Below are positions 26,306-33,540 of a DNA stretch of 64,000 nucleotides, one piece after another (the first letter of the stretch is position 1; every line of letters starts with the position of its first letter). The notes under the pieces were generated by a model. The model was not told the origin of the DNA. It made no database searches and worked only from the letters and a program-made list of their open reading frames with translations. The position numbers and the translations under genes are program-made. The stretch covers positions 1-64,000 of the forward strand of contig JAGAQG010000033.1 of NCBI GenBank assembly GCA_017622875.1, written 5' to 3'. Origin of the DNA: Lachnospiraceae bacterium (lineage in GTDB: Bacteria; Bacillota; Clostridia; Lachnospirales; Lachnospiraceae).

Positions 26306-26779
26306 CTAAAATTTTTTACAATATGATGCACTGTTTGTCAGCATTTCATTTAAATGATTTATTTGGTCAATGTAATTATTTGTTTCTTCATCAAATTCCC
26401 CGGAAGTCATTCCACCGATGCTGACAATGATCAGTTTTTTACAGCGGTTTGCTAAAGCTAGAATACGTCGAAAACTTTCGTCTGCATTGGAGTGATGAAT
26501 GAAAATTCCATTAGCCAGAAGATTGGATGCGTCTTCCAGTAATACGACGGAATCCGCAGAAATTTCAATTTCATGAATATTCCATGGCTCTTCTATGGTA
26601 GTAAAACCTTTTCCGTCGCGCTGACGTTTATGCTTTTCAATACGTCGGTCATTTTCTTCATTTTGAGGAACCATGGTAGCTAAGTAAATCAGTGGAGAGT
26701 CAGTATTTTGAACTGCCAGATCCTCGGCAAATAAACTTTTTCCACTGTTGTTTGGACCGATAATTAATTGGATGTCCAT
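26306..26779 (-). CDS. cobU: Adenosylcobinamide kinase/guanylyltransferase (CobU-like)
   Basis: CobU phosphorylates adenosylcobinamide and attaches GMP, activating it for lower-ligand addition. The 157-aa protein has a P-loop GPNNSGKS at residues 8-15 (canonical CobU has GGARSGKS) and the family segment HKRQRDGKGFTTIEEPW, containing the guanylylated-histidine region. It is shorter than the usual 180 aa, with a weak C-terminus. It overlaps the end of cobT by 16 nt on the same strand. Confidence 0.82.
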   Translation of the reverse strand: MDIQLIIGPNNSGKSLFAEDLAVQNTDSPLIYLATMVPQNEENDRRIEKHKRQRDGKGFTTIEEPWNIHEIEISADSVVLLEDASNLLANGIFIHHSNADESFRRILALANRCKKLIIVSIGGMTSGEFDEETNNYIDQINHLNEMLTNSASYCKKF

Positions 26780-27822
26780 TTTTCATAGGCCTCCACATTG
26801 ATATCATCAAAGCTGGCAGCATTCCAGTAAACAGCTGCAGCCATATCAAGAAGCGGCATAAGAGCAACAGCTCCGGTTCCTTCGCCCAGACGCATATTTG
26901 CATGAATGATCGGATCAAGTCCAAGGGCTTCCATAAGCATCTGGCCTGCCGGTTCCGCGCTGATATGGGATGGGAGAATATAATCTTTTACATAAGGACA
27001 CAGTTTTACTGCTAAAAGTGCAGCAACACCGGAAATGAAACCGTCCATAATGACAGGAATTCCATAAATAGCACCGCCTAAAAATGCACCAGTCATACCT
27101 GCAATGTCAAATCCGCCGACCTTTGCCAAAACGTCTAAAGCGTCTGAAGCATCTGGTTTATTCACTTCAAGTGCTTTTTTGATGGCATTTTGTTTACGAA
27201 GAAGTCCGTCATCTGTAAGTCCCGAACCTCTGCCAGTAACTTTCTCTACAGGGACATCCAAAAGAACGGAGAGTATTGCGCTGGAAGTCGTTGTATTGCC
27301 AATTCCTGCTTCACCGGTGGCAATGATGCGATAGCCTTCCTCTTTTCTTTCCTTCACAAGATGAATTCCTGTAAGAATCGCTTGTTTGGCCTGTTCCAAT
27401 GTCATGGCAGGTCCTTCACTGATATCGTTTGTTCCTCTCGCAATGGAATGTGGAATGAGACCGTCCACCTGATCGATCATACCCATGTCCACAGGAAATA
27501 CATCCGCGCCGCATGCAGCAGCCATTGTATTGACACTGGTAGTATGACGTACAAGGGAATTGGCGATTGCAGTTGTTACATCATGGATGCTCTGAGCAAC
27601 ACCCTGAGCAAGAACTCCGTTATCAGCACAAAAAACGAGAACACATTTTTTAGAAAGGTCAATTTTAGGGGTTCCGGATGCTCCAGCGACCTTAGCAAGT
27701 AAAGTTTCAAGTTTTCCAAGACTTCCTACCGGCTTTGCAATGTGATCAAAGTGATAAATACAAGCATCATAAGCCTTTTCATTGGCAGGAGTAATTTTCG
27801 TAATAAGGTCATGTAATTCCAT
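26764..27822 (-). CDS. cobT: Nicotinate-nucleotide-dimethylbenzimidazole phosphoribosyltransferase
   Basis: CobT makes alpha-ribazole 5-phosphate from a lower-ligand base and NaMN. The 352-aa protein is full length. It has KPVGSLGKLE near residue 32, the GEAGIGNTTTSSAIL motif near residue 170, and MRLGEGTGAVALMPLLD near the C-terminus with the catalytic glutamate. It starts at 27822 after GGAGGTA on the minus strand and forms a two-gene unit with cobU, divergent from cobS. Confidence 0.95.
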   Translation of the reverse strand: MELHDLITKITPANEKAYDACIYHFDHIAKPVGSLGKLETLLAKVAGASGTPKIDLSKKCVLVFCADNGVLAQGVAQSIHDVTTAIANSLVRHTTSVNTMAAACGADVFPVDMGMIDQVDGLIPHSIARGTNDISEGPAMTLEQAKQAILTGIHLVKERKEEGYRIIATGEAGIGNTTTSSAILSVLLDVPVEKVTGRGSGLTDDGLLRKQNAIKKALEVNKPDASDALDVLAKVGGFDIAGMTGAFLGGAIYGIPVIMDGFISGVAALLAVKLCPYVKDYILPSHISAEPAGQMLMEALGLDPIIHANMRLGEGTGAVALMPLLDMAAAVYWNAASFDDINVEAYEKWTSN

Positions 27823-27861
27823 GAAGTACCTCCATTTGGGTCATTTGTAAATCTGTAAGAA

Positions 27862-27936
27862 ATTCTAATCCTTAAAACTTGCTTTGTCAAATGCTTTACT
27901 GAAAGCATTGACAGTAAAAATTGCGGTGGCTATAAT
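27862..27936. promoter_or_regulatory. Back-to-back cobT and cobS promoters with shared inverted repeat
   Basis: Plus strand: TTGACA 27908-27913, 17 nt, TATAAT 27931-27936, a perfect sigma-A match reading into cobS. Minus strand: TTGACA at 27885-27890, 17 nt, TAGAAT at 27862-27867, reading into cobT. The two -35 boxes are parts of one inverted repeat, TGTCAA-A-TGCTTT, loop ACTG, AAAGCA-TTGACA (27885-27913). A regulator bound there could cover both -35 boxes. No riboswitch lies in either leader. Confidence 0.8.
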
Positions 27937-27970
27937 CGATTTTATACGAAATTAAGATGCGAGGTGTATC

Positions 27971-28714
27971 ATGCGTAACTATTTTACAGCTTTTCAGATG
28001 ACTCAGTCCATGTTCTGTTCTTTGCCATTTCCATGCAGAGACTGGGATGAAAAATGCCGGCTATATATGATGATTTTTTTGCCGGCAATTGGATTGGAAA
28101 TCGGAGCACTGTGGGTATTTTTAGACTGGATTTTGAAAATTTGCAATATTCCGAAAATGCTTTGTGCGATTCTTTTGTGTGCGTGGCCTTATCTGGCAAC
28201 CGGTTTTATGCATCTGGATGGTTTTATGGATGTGACGGATGCGGTTTGTTCCTGGAGAGATCTGGAAAAACGCCGACAGATTCTAAAAGATTCTCATGTA
28301 GGGTCCTTTGCGGTAGTATGGAGCATTTTTTTGATATTGGCAGGTTTTGCGGCGTTTGCTTCTGTAAAAGAGGGTACAAACAGTTGGTGCCTTCTGTTGG
28401 TTCCGGTGCTAAGTAGATGCTGCTCTGCATTGGCAGTGATGAACTTAAAAACAATGAGTACCAGTCAGTATGCGAATACAAACAATTATCCAAAATGGCA
28501 CAATGTATTTTTAATCTTTCTTATCATTGCATGTACAGGCTTTGGATTTATCTGTTTTGGGAAATATGGTTGTGCACTTTTGGCGGTTCTTGCAGGATAT
28601 GGAATCGCATTGAAGAAAAGCTATGATTCCCTACAGGGAATGAATGGAGATATTTCAGGATTTTGCATTTGTATTAGTGAATTGTGTGCGGCAATCGTAT
28701 TTGCCTGCATTTAG
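27971..28714 (+). CDS. cobS: Adenosylcobinamide-GDP ribazoletransferase
   Basis: CobS joins adenosylcobinamide-GDP to alpha-ribazole (phosphate) at the membrane. The 247-aa protein has about six hydrophobic helices and the family motif GFMHLDGFMDVTDAVCSW (near residue 77) with clustered Asp residues, followed by RRQILKDSHVGSFAVV. It starts after GAGGTG, 35 nt from the -10 box, and leads a unit with cobC and a CbiR-like gene. Confidence 0.93.
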   Translation: MRNYFTAFQMTQSMFCSLPFPCRDWDEKCRLYMMIFLPAIGLEIGALWVFLDWILKICNIPKMLCAILLCAWPYLATGFMHLDGFMDVTDAVCSWRDLEKRRQILKDSHVGSFAVVWSIFLILAGFAAFASVKEGTNSWCLLLVPVLSRCCSALAVMNLKTMSTSQYANTNNYPKWHNVFLIFLIIACTGFGFICFGKYGCALLAVLAGYGIALKKSYDSLQGMNGDISGFCICISELCAAIVFACI

Positions 28715-28731
28715 ATAACAGGAGTATCGTT

Positions 28732-29304
28732 ATGGGAGCGTTATATTTGATCCGTCATGGAAGAACGGAAGCAAATGAAAAGTGGTTATATTGTGGTTCT
28801 ACGGACCTGTTTTTATCAGAATCAGGAGCGGAAGAACTAAAAAAGATAAAGTACAATGTGCCGAAAAATGCGATTTTTCTTACTAGCGGAATGAACAGGA
28901 CAGAACAGACGTTAAAAATCTTATTTGGGGATGTACCACATAAGATTGACAGGCGATTCCGTGAGGTTGACTTTGGCGTTTTTGAAATGAAAAGCTATGA
29001 ATCCTTAAAAGAACAGATGGATTATCAGGCCTGGATTTCAGGAGACAATGAAAAAAAAGTTCCTCCAGATGGAGAAAGCGGAGAACAGATGTTAGAGAGA
29101 GTTCTTGATGGCCTACAAGATCTGCAAAAGGAATCGAAAGATGTGGTGCTCGTTTCTCATGGTGGTGTAATTGCAGCCATTATGGAGCATTTATTTCCGG
29201 ATGAAGGAAAAAACAGATATCTTTGGCAGCCGCGCCCGGGACATGGATATGTGATCAAGGATGGACGATATCAGGAGATAGAAACTAATGAAAACATTGT
29301 TTAA
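28732..29304 (+). CDS. cobC: Histidine phosphatase, probable alpha-ribazole phosphatase (CobC)
   Basis: This 190-aa protein is a phosphoglycerate-mutase-like histidine phosphatase with the phosphohistidine motif LIRHGRTEAN at residues 5-14 and the second histidine in VVLVSHGGVIAAIM. The position between cobS and the CbiR-like gene supports removal of phosphate from alpha-ribazole phosphate or adenosylcobalamin phosphate. The ATG at 28732 follows CAGGAG; an earlier in-frame start would overlap cobS. Confidence 0.85.
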   Translation: MGALYLIRHGRTEANEKWLYCGSTDLFLSESGAEELKKIKYNVPKNAIFLTSGMNRTEQTLKILFGDVPHKIDRRFREVDFGVFEMKSYESLKEQMDYQAWISGDNEKKVPPDGESGEQMLERVLDGLQDLQKESKDVVLVSHGGVIAAIMEHLFPDEGKNRYLWQPRPGHGYVIKDGRYQEIETNENIV

Positions 29305-30250
29305 TATTACAACAAGTGAAGACGATCTCCAGAGATTTGAAAGTTCCAGAGATCTGGACGCTATGATGGAGTATTTCGATGGTGTGGAACTGATGTATTT
29401 CGGAGAAGATGAGAAAAATATCATCGGAAAAGAGAAAGTCATCGGGTTACATATGCATTTTTTTCCGTTCTGGCTGGATTTCTGGAATGGTGATGAAAAG
29501 GCATTGTTGAAAGAGTTCGACACAAAAGAAACGTGGGAGAGATATTATGGTGGCTCAGGAAGAGAGGCCATTGTCCAGCGCTATAAAAAAGACCTGGAAT
29601 ATGCCCATCAATATGGCGTAGAATATGTAGTTTTCCATGTGTCTGAGGCATCTATCGAAGAATCCTTTACATGGAAGTATCATCATACAGACGAAGAAGT
29701 GGTAGATGCCACAGCCGAGCTCTTAAATGAAATTTTCAAAGATGAGGACGGAAAAATTGCACTGCTCTTGGAAAATCTTTGGCAGCCGGGGATGAAATTT
29801 ACAGACCCGAAAATCACAAAGCGTCTGCTGGATGGCGTGAACTATCCAAATAAAGGAATCATGCTGGATACAGGGCATCTGCTGCATACAGATACAGGAA
29901 TTAGAACACAGGAAGAGGGTGTTGCTTATATTCATCGAATGTTGGATGAGCACGGGGAACTGTGTAAATATATTCGGGGAATGCATTTGAATCAGTCATT
30001 GACTGGGGATTACTGTGAGAAAACTAGGAAAAATCCACCAAAGATGGGAACGACCTATTCAGAGCGCTATACCCAGATGTTTTTCCATGCATTTGCAGTA
30101 GATAAGCATGAGCCATTTACCTGCCAAGGGATAAAAGAATTGATACAACGGATTTCCCCGGAATATTTGACCTTTGAATTTATAACCGCAGACAATACAC
30201 AGCATCAGAGATATTTACAACAACAGCTGAAAGCTTTGGGAAGAATTTGA
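29288..30250 (+). CDS. AP-endonuclease-2-fold TIM barrel, candidate cobamide-remodelling hydrolase (CbiR-like)
   Basis: This 320-aa soluble protein of the sugar phosphate isomerase / AP endonuclease 2 superfamily has metal-ligand-type residues in GLHMHFFPFW, VVFHVSEASIE, LLLENLWQPG, IMLDTGHLLHT and GMHLNQS. The CbiR enzyme of Akkermansia, of the same superfamily, hydrolyses cobamides so that a new lower ligand can be fitted, and its homologues sit beside salvage genes. This gene overlaps cobC by 17 nt in a salvage operon, which strongly suggests that role. Substrate and activity are inferred. Confidence 0.7.
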   Translation: MKTLFNITTSEDDLQRFESSRDLDAMMEYFDGVELMYFGEDEKNIIGKEKVIGLHMHFFPFWLDFWNGDEKALLKEFDTKETWERYYGGSGREAIVQRYKKDLEYAHQYGVEYVVFHVSEASIEESFTWKYHHTDEEVVDATAELLNEIFKDEDGKIALLLENLWQPGMKFTDPKITKRLLDGVNYPNKGIMLDTGHLLHTDTGIRTQEEGVAYIHRMLDEHGELCKYIRGMHLNQSLTGDYCEKTRKNPPKMGTTYSERYTQMFFHAFAVDKHEPFTCQGIKELIQRISPEYLTFEFITADNTQHQRYLQQQLKALGRI

Positions 30251-30265
30251 AAATTTTGAGCAAGT

Positions 30266-30300
30266 AAAAAGGAACCGTCAGGAATCGGTTCCTTTTTTTC
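30266..30300. terminator. Terminator after the CbiR-like gene, bidirectional
   Basis: AAGGAACCG pairs with CGGTTCCTT around loop TCAGGAAT, flanked by five A on the left and a long T run on the right. It can also stop minus-strand transcripts coming from riboswitch 2. Confidence 0.88.
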
Positions 30301-30334
30301 CCATAGAGGCAAAATATTTTCGTTAATTTAGTTT

Positions 30335-30370
30335 GCAAAAAAACGACCATATCTGCAGATATACGGTCGT
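30335..30370 (-). terminator. Terminator of riboswitch 2
   Basis: Read on the minus strand, ACGACC and GGTCGT flank an inner ATATC-TGCA-GATAT hairpin, followed by a run of seven T. It lies about 65 nt after the aptamer of riboswitch 2 and is its likely expression platform. Confidence 0.75.
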
Positions 30371-30435
30371 CCGATTTACAAAACAATAGAATATGATATG
30401 TTTCCTATCGACCGTAAGAATCATTTTATAAATCC

Positions 30436-30600
30436 ATACAAGCAGTTCTCCTGACTTAAGATCATCGCCTCATAACGCCTTCCCAGATTTCTCCAGTGAC
30501 ATATTGTTATGAAACTCCCTAATACAGTGACGGGATCGTGCCGGATTCTCACCGGACTTCTCTATGAATCCTTTCGGAACTTGTACTTCTTGCACGTTCA
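30436..30600 (-). promoter_or_regulatory. Cobalamin riboswitch 2, no gene downstream
   Basis: On the minus strand the order is TCCGGTGAGAATCCGG, ATCCCGTCACTGTATTAGGG, TGTCACTGG, CTGGGAAGGC, and the B12 box GTCAGGAGAACTGC (30441-30458). It follows the leucine-rich-repeat gene by about 65 nt in the same direction. Its own terminator is at 30335-30370, and beyond that only plus-strand genes are found for 2.5 kb. It may be an orphan, or it may produce a short regulatory RNA. Confidence 0.88.
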
Positions 30601-30664
30601 TTAACTTGTTAATACATTAACATAATCCTTTTTAGTTGTCCATATTTATTTAAAATTTAATCTT

Positions 30665-31357
30665 TTAATCTGGCTGTATGTATTCTGTAGGAATTTCAGC
30701 CTTTTTACAGTAAGCATCTACTTTGGAATCTTTATAACATCGAATCGTAGTAGAGCGGTTTACGATTCGTTCTCCTATGAAAATAGGGTCATAAGCGATT
30801 TCCAATGTTTTCAGATAATTACATCCATGAAAGACCTCATCGCCGATGCGTTCCACATTTGGAGGAATTACCACAGAGGTCAGGCGGTTACACCTGAAAA
30901 ACGCTCTGTCCTTGAGAGAGACCAGCGTCGATGGAAGATGGAGCTCCCTCATGCTTGCAAAATAAAAGGCTTCAATGCCAATCTTTCGGATTCCTTCTGG
31001 AATGGTAAGTTTTTCAAGTCCCCGGCATTTGTAAAATGCACGTTCGGGAATATTTTTTATGGAGGCAGGAATTGAGACAGAAGTCAGTTCCCGACAGCCG
31101 GAAAAGCATTCTTTTTCCATTGTAATCAAAGACTCTGGAAATGTAATTTCAGATAAATGGGTACAGTCCTGAAAGGCCCTTGCACAAATCATTTTCAATC
31201 CATTGGAAAAATGGACAGTCTTAATCTGTGACTGTCTTAAGAAAGCTTCTTCTTCAATTTTTCTTATAGTTCCTGGAATCACAAGATGCTCAGAGAGGTA
31301 TCGTTTCGCATTTTTGCGCGAAATAACCCCAGGCGAGATGATGACGTGAATGGTCAT
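30665..31357 (-). CDS. BspA-type leucine-rich-repeat protein, riboswitch-controlled
   Basis: This 230-aa protein is made of about six LRR_5 (BspA-type) repeats of roughly 23 residues, each with a pattern such as IPEGIRKIGIEAFYFA or FPESLITMEKECFSGC. No signal peptide or membrane anchor is visible at the N-terminus (MTIHVIISPGVISRKNAK), so it is probably cytoplasmic, unlike most BspA-type proteins, which are exported. A cobalamin riboswitch lies directly upstream. No B12 role is known for such proteins; it may bind a protein partner. Confidence 0.75.
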   Translation of the reverse strand: MTIHVIISPGVISRKNAKRYLSEHLVIPGTIRKIEEEAFLRQSQIKTVHFSNGLKMICARAFQDCTHLSEITFPESLITMEKECFSGCRELTSVSIPASIKNIPERAFYKCRGLEKLTIPEGIRKIGIEAFYFASMRELHLPSTLVSLKDRAFFRCNRLTSVVIPPNVERIGDEVFHGCNYLKTLEIAYDPIFIGERIVNRSTTIRCYKDSKVDAYCKKAEIPTEYIQPD

Positions 31358-31399
31358 GTGTAAATTCTCCTTTTTCTATATCGTGTAGAAAGTGAAGCA

Positions 31400-31562
31400 G
31401 TAATAAGCAGGTCTTCTGACTTACGCAGTAACATTCTCTTTCCCTTCTCACGAAAAACGCAATGGATTGAAAGAGAACTACACGCTCACAGCAGCACGAC
31501 TGTTCAGGAGTTACACCTGGATTCCCTCTTAGCCCAGTCTGGAGGTCTTTAGGACTCCGACA
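31400..31562 (-). promoter_or_regulatory. Cobalamin riboswitch 3
   Basis: On the minus strand the aptamer reads GAGGGAATCCAGGTGTAACTCCTG, CAGTCGTGCTGCTGTGA, GAGAAGGGAAAGAGAATGTTACTGCG, and the B12 box AAGTCAGAAGACCTGCTT (31405-31422). The start codon of the leucine-rich-repeat gene is about 45 nt further on, with its AAGGAG site in between. No terminator is seen, so control is probably at translation initiation. Confidence 0.85.
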
Positions 31563-31597
31563 AGGAACTTATTATGACACTGTATGATTTTGTTGAC

Positions 31598-31626
31598 ATT
31601 ATAGTAAAAATATATCGAAAAAGCAA
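31598..31626 (-). promoter_or_regulatory. Promoter for riboswitch 3
   Basis: Minus-strand TTGCTT (31621-31626) and TATAAT (31598-31603) are 17 nt apart and lie about 35 nt before the aptamer. Confidence 0.6.
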
Positions 31627-31647
31627 GAAAGAGATGAAAAGCATATA

Positions 31648-31676
31648 TTGACAAGGATTTTTAGAGGAATTATAAT
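31648..31676 (+). promoter_or_regulatory. Consensus sigma-A promoter for riboswitch 4
   Basis: TTGACA (31648-31653) and TATAAT (31671-31676) with a 17-nt spacer match the consensus perfectly. Transcription would start near 31683 and run through riboswitch 4 into the DUF4430 genes. Confidence 0.85.
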
Positions 31677-31783
31677 GACGGTGATTAGATTGTTAAATAG
31701 ATTTGATAATTTAATCCTTCTGCAAAATTGCAGAAGTTACAATTTGATACACTGCATCGTGACTTTGTGTACTGTTATTTTAA

Positions 31784-31962
31784 GAGCAGGCACATGGATG
31801 AGGGAACCCGGTGAGAATCCGGGACATTGCCAAAATGCTGTATATGCAAGAGGATGCCGCCTGTGACGTGAGTCGGTCATTGGGGAGAACCTGAGAAGGC
31901 TGGGTGGTTGACGCGAAGGAATTTAAATTACTTCACATTGCATGAGTCAGAAGACCTATGAT
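31784..31962 (+). promoter_or_regulatory. Cobalamin riboswitch 4
   Basis: The plus-strand order is GGGAACCCGGTGAGAATCCGGG, ATGCCGCCTGTGACGTGAGTCGG, GGTCATTGGGGAGAACCTGAGAAGGCTGGG, and the B12 box GAGTCAGAAGACCT (31944-31957). A terminator follows at 32024. It heads the unit containing both large DUF4430 proteins and probably the ECF genes up to 46.2 kb. Confidence 0.88.
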
Positions 31963-32023
31963 GATTGAGATACAAAAACAGGGAAGATTTATACTTTGCT
32001 GTGATAAATTCACGAAAAGATGG

Positions 32024-32063
32024 CCGTGATAGATATTTTAAATATCTGTCACGGTTTTTTATT
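32024..32063 (+). terminator. Terminator of riboswitch 4
   Basis: CCGTGA-AGATATTT pairs with AAATATCT-TCACGG with one mismatch, followed by TTTTTTATTT. Located between the aptamer and the first coding region, it fits a transcriptional off-switch. Confidence 0.88.
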
Positions 32064-32173
32064 TGTGTCAATCGTAAATCGATAAATTAGTGCAGCGCAT
32101 AGAAGTTTTTTAGTGAATGACTCAATTAAAAAAGATGTGGTTTGAAATAGAGAAGAGAAAAGGAGGAATTGAT

Positions 32174-33505
32174 GTGAAGAAAAAAAAGATTCTCAATATG
32201 ATTATGGCAATCGCAGTTGTTGTAATTATGATATCGGGAATCATGACAGTGGGCAGCATCAAAGGCTGGTTTGAAAAAGACAGTCAGGTTGCTGTAACAC
32301 AGGAAAACTCAGATGGTCAGAGTCACACGGTATCAACCGCTGGATTGTCTGCAGTGACTGCAAATAAAGTAGGGGGTGTCAATATCCAGCGAAGTGGTGT
32401 TGCGTATGCACTGGAAAATAACACAAAACTTCGTAATGGCGACATTATTCAGACCTTAAATGGTGCTCAGATTGATCTGAATTATGGAAATACGACAGTA
32501 GGCTTTAACGAAAACAGTGAAGCAGAGGTGGCGATTTCAGATCAGGGAGAACTGACAATTTCTGTGAAAGGCGGAGAACTGTTTGTAAATGCATCTGATC
32601 TGATCAGATTCAATCTGATGGACAGAGAAATTTCAGCAAGCAGCGGTGTGTTTTCCATAAGTGTTCCATACGGAAGTGCCAATATTTATATCTATGAAAA
32701 TGCACTGACAATGGATGGTGAAGTATATAAATCCGGCGAAAATGTAATGATCTTGCAGGATGGAGTTTCGTCATCAGATCTGGAATTGGCAGCACTAAAC
32801 AGCTTTAACATTGAAAAAGTACGTTTGGCGAATGAAGAAAAGACTTTATGCTTTTCTAATGCTCAGTTGGACAAACTGGCTGCGGACCGTGAAGCAGCGG
32901 CTCAGGCAGAAACAGAGGCTCTGCTTTTAGAGGCTCGTGAAGAAGCACAGATTGAGCAGCAAAGAACAGAAAACAAACAAAAGCTGGAAGAAGCAAAAAA
33001 AGCAGAAGAAACGGCTTCGGCAAGTGGTTCCTCATCTTCCTCAGAGGATGACGATGATACAAAGAACTCTGAAAGTAGTTCTGGAAGCAGTTCCGGAAGT
33101 TCCAAAACATGTACCATTACGATCAAATGTGACACAATCTTGGACAATATGGATAGTTTAAAAGAGGGAAAAAATAAATATGTTCCTTCAAATGGTACTA
33201 TTTTAGCCAAGTCTAAGGTTAGTTTCAGTGATGGAGATACAGTGTTTGATGTATTAAAGAAAGCATGTTCTCTGGCTGGTATCCAGCTGGAATATTCATG
33301 GACACCAATGTACAACAGTTATTATATCGAAGGAATCAATCATTTATATGAATTTGACTGCGGAAGTGAATCTGGTTGGATGTATAAAGTAAATGGATGG
33401 TTCCCAAATTATGGATGTTCTTCCTATGATTTGAAAGATGGCGATAATATTGTATGGTGTTATACCTGCAAAGGATTAGGAGCAGATGTAGGTGCTTCAA
33501 ATTAA
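32174..33505 (+). CDS. Membrane-tethered FecR-like and DUF4430 protein
   Basis: This 443-aa protein starts at GTG 32174, seven nt after AGGAGG. A signal anchor covers residues about 5-27. A FecR-like beta domain follows (NTKLRNGDIIQTLNGAQIDL near residue 90). Then come a Glu/Ala/Lys coiled coil (about 215-290), a Ser/Asp low-complexity linker and a C-terminal DUF4430 domain (from about residue 318: TCTITIKCDTILDN, DGDTVFDVLKKACSLAGI, SGWMYKVNGWFPNYG). DUF4430 resembles the cobalamin-contacting beta domain of transcobalamin. Cobamide binding at the cell surface is inferred from the riboswitch and the neighbours. Confidence 0.78.
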   Translation: MKKKKILNMIMAIAVVVIMISGIMTVGSIKGWFEKDSQVAVTQENSDGQSHTVSTAGLSAVTANKVGGVNIQRSGVAYALENNTKLRNGDIIQTLNGAQIDLNYGNTTVGFNENSEAEVAISDQGELTISVKGGELFVNASDLIRFNLMDREISASSGVFSISVPYGSANIYIYENALTMDGEVYKSGENVMILQDGVSSSDLELAALNSFNIEKVRLANEEKTLCFSNAQLDKLAADREAAAQAETEALLLEAREEAQIEQQRTENKQKLEEAKKAEETASASGSSSSSEDDDDTKNSESSSGSSSGSSKTCTITIKCDTILDNMDSLKEGKNKYVPSNGTILAKSKVSFSDGDTVFDVLKKACSLAGIQLEYSWTPMYNSYYIEGINHLYEFDCGSESGWMYKVNGWFPNYGCSSYDLKDGDNIVWCYTCKGLGADVGASN

Positions 33506-33540
33506 TATATGAGAAATCATATAAGAAAGAGAGAGAAAGA

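Noticed and set aside
31648..31866. 72-codon plus-strand ORF overlapping riboswitch 4
   Set aside because: It starts at the -35 box of the promoter and runs into the aptamer; the bases are explained by the promoter and riboswitch.
32902..33315. 137-codon minus-strand ORF opposite the DUF4430/FecR gene
   Set aside because: It is a Ser-rich mirror of the Glu/Ser low-complexity linker on the plus strand, without a start signal.
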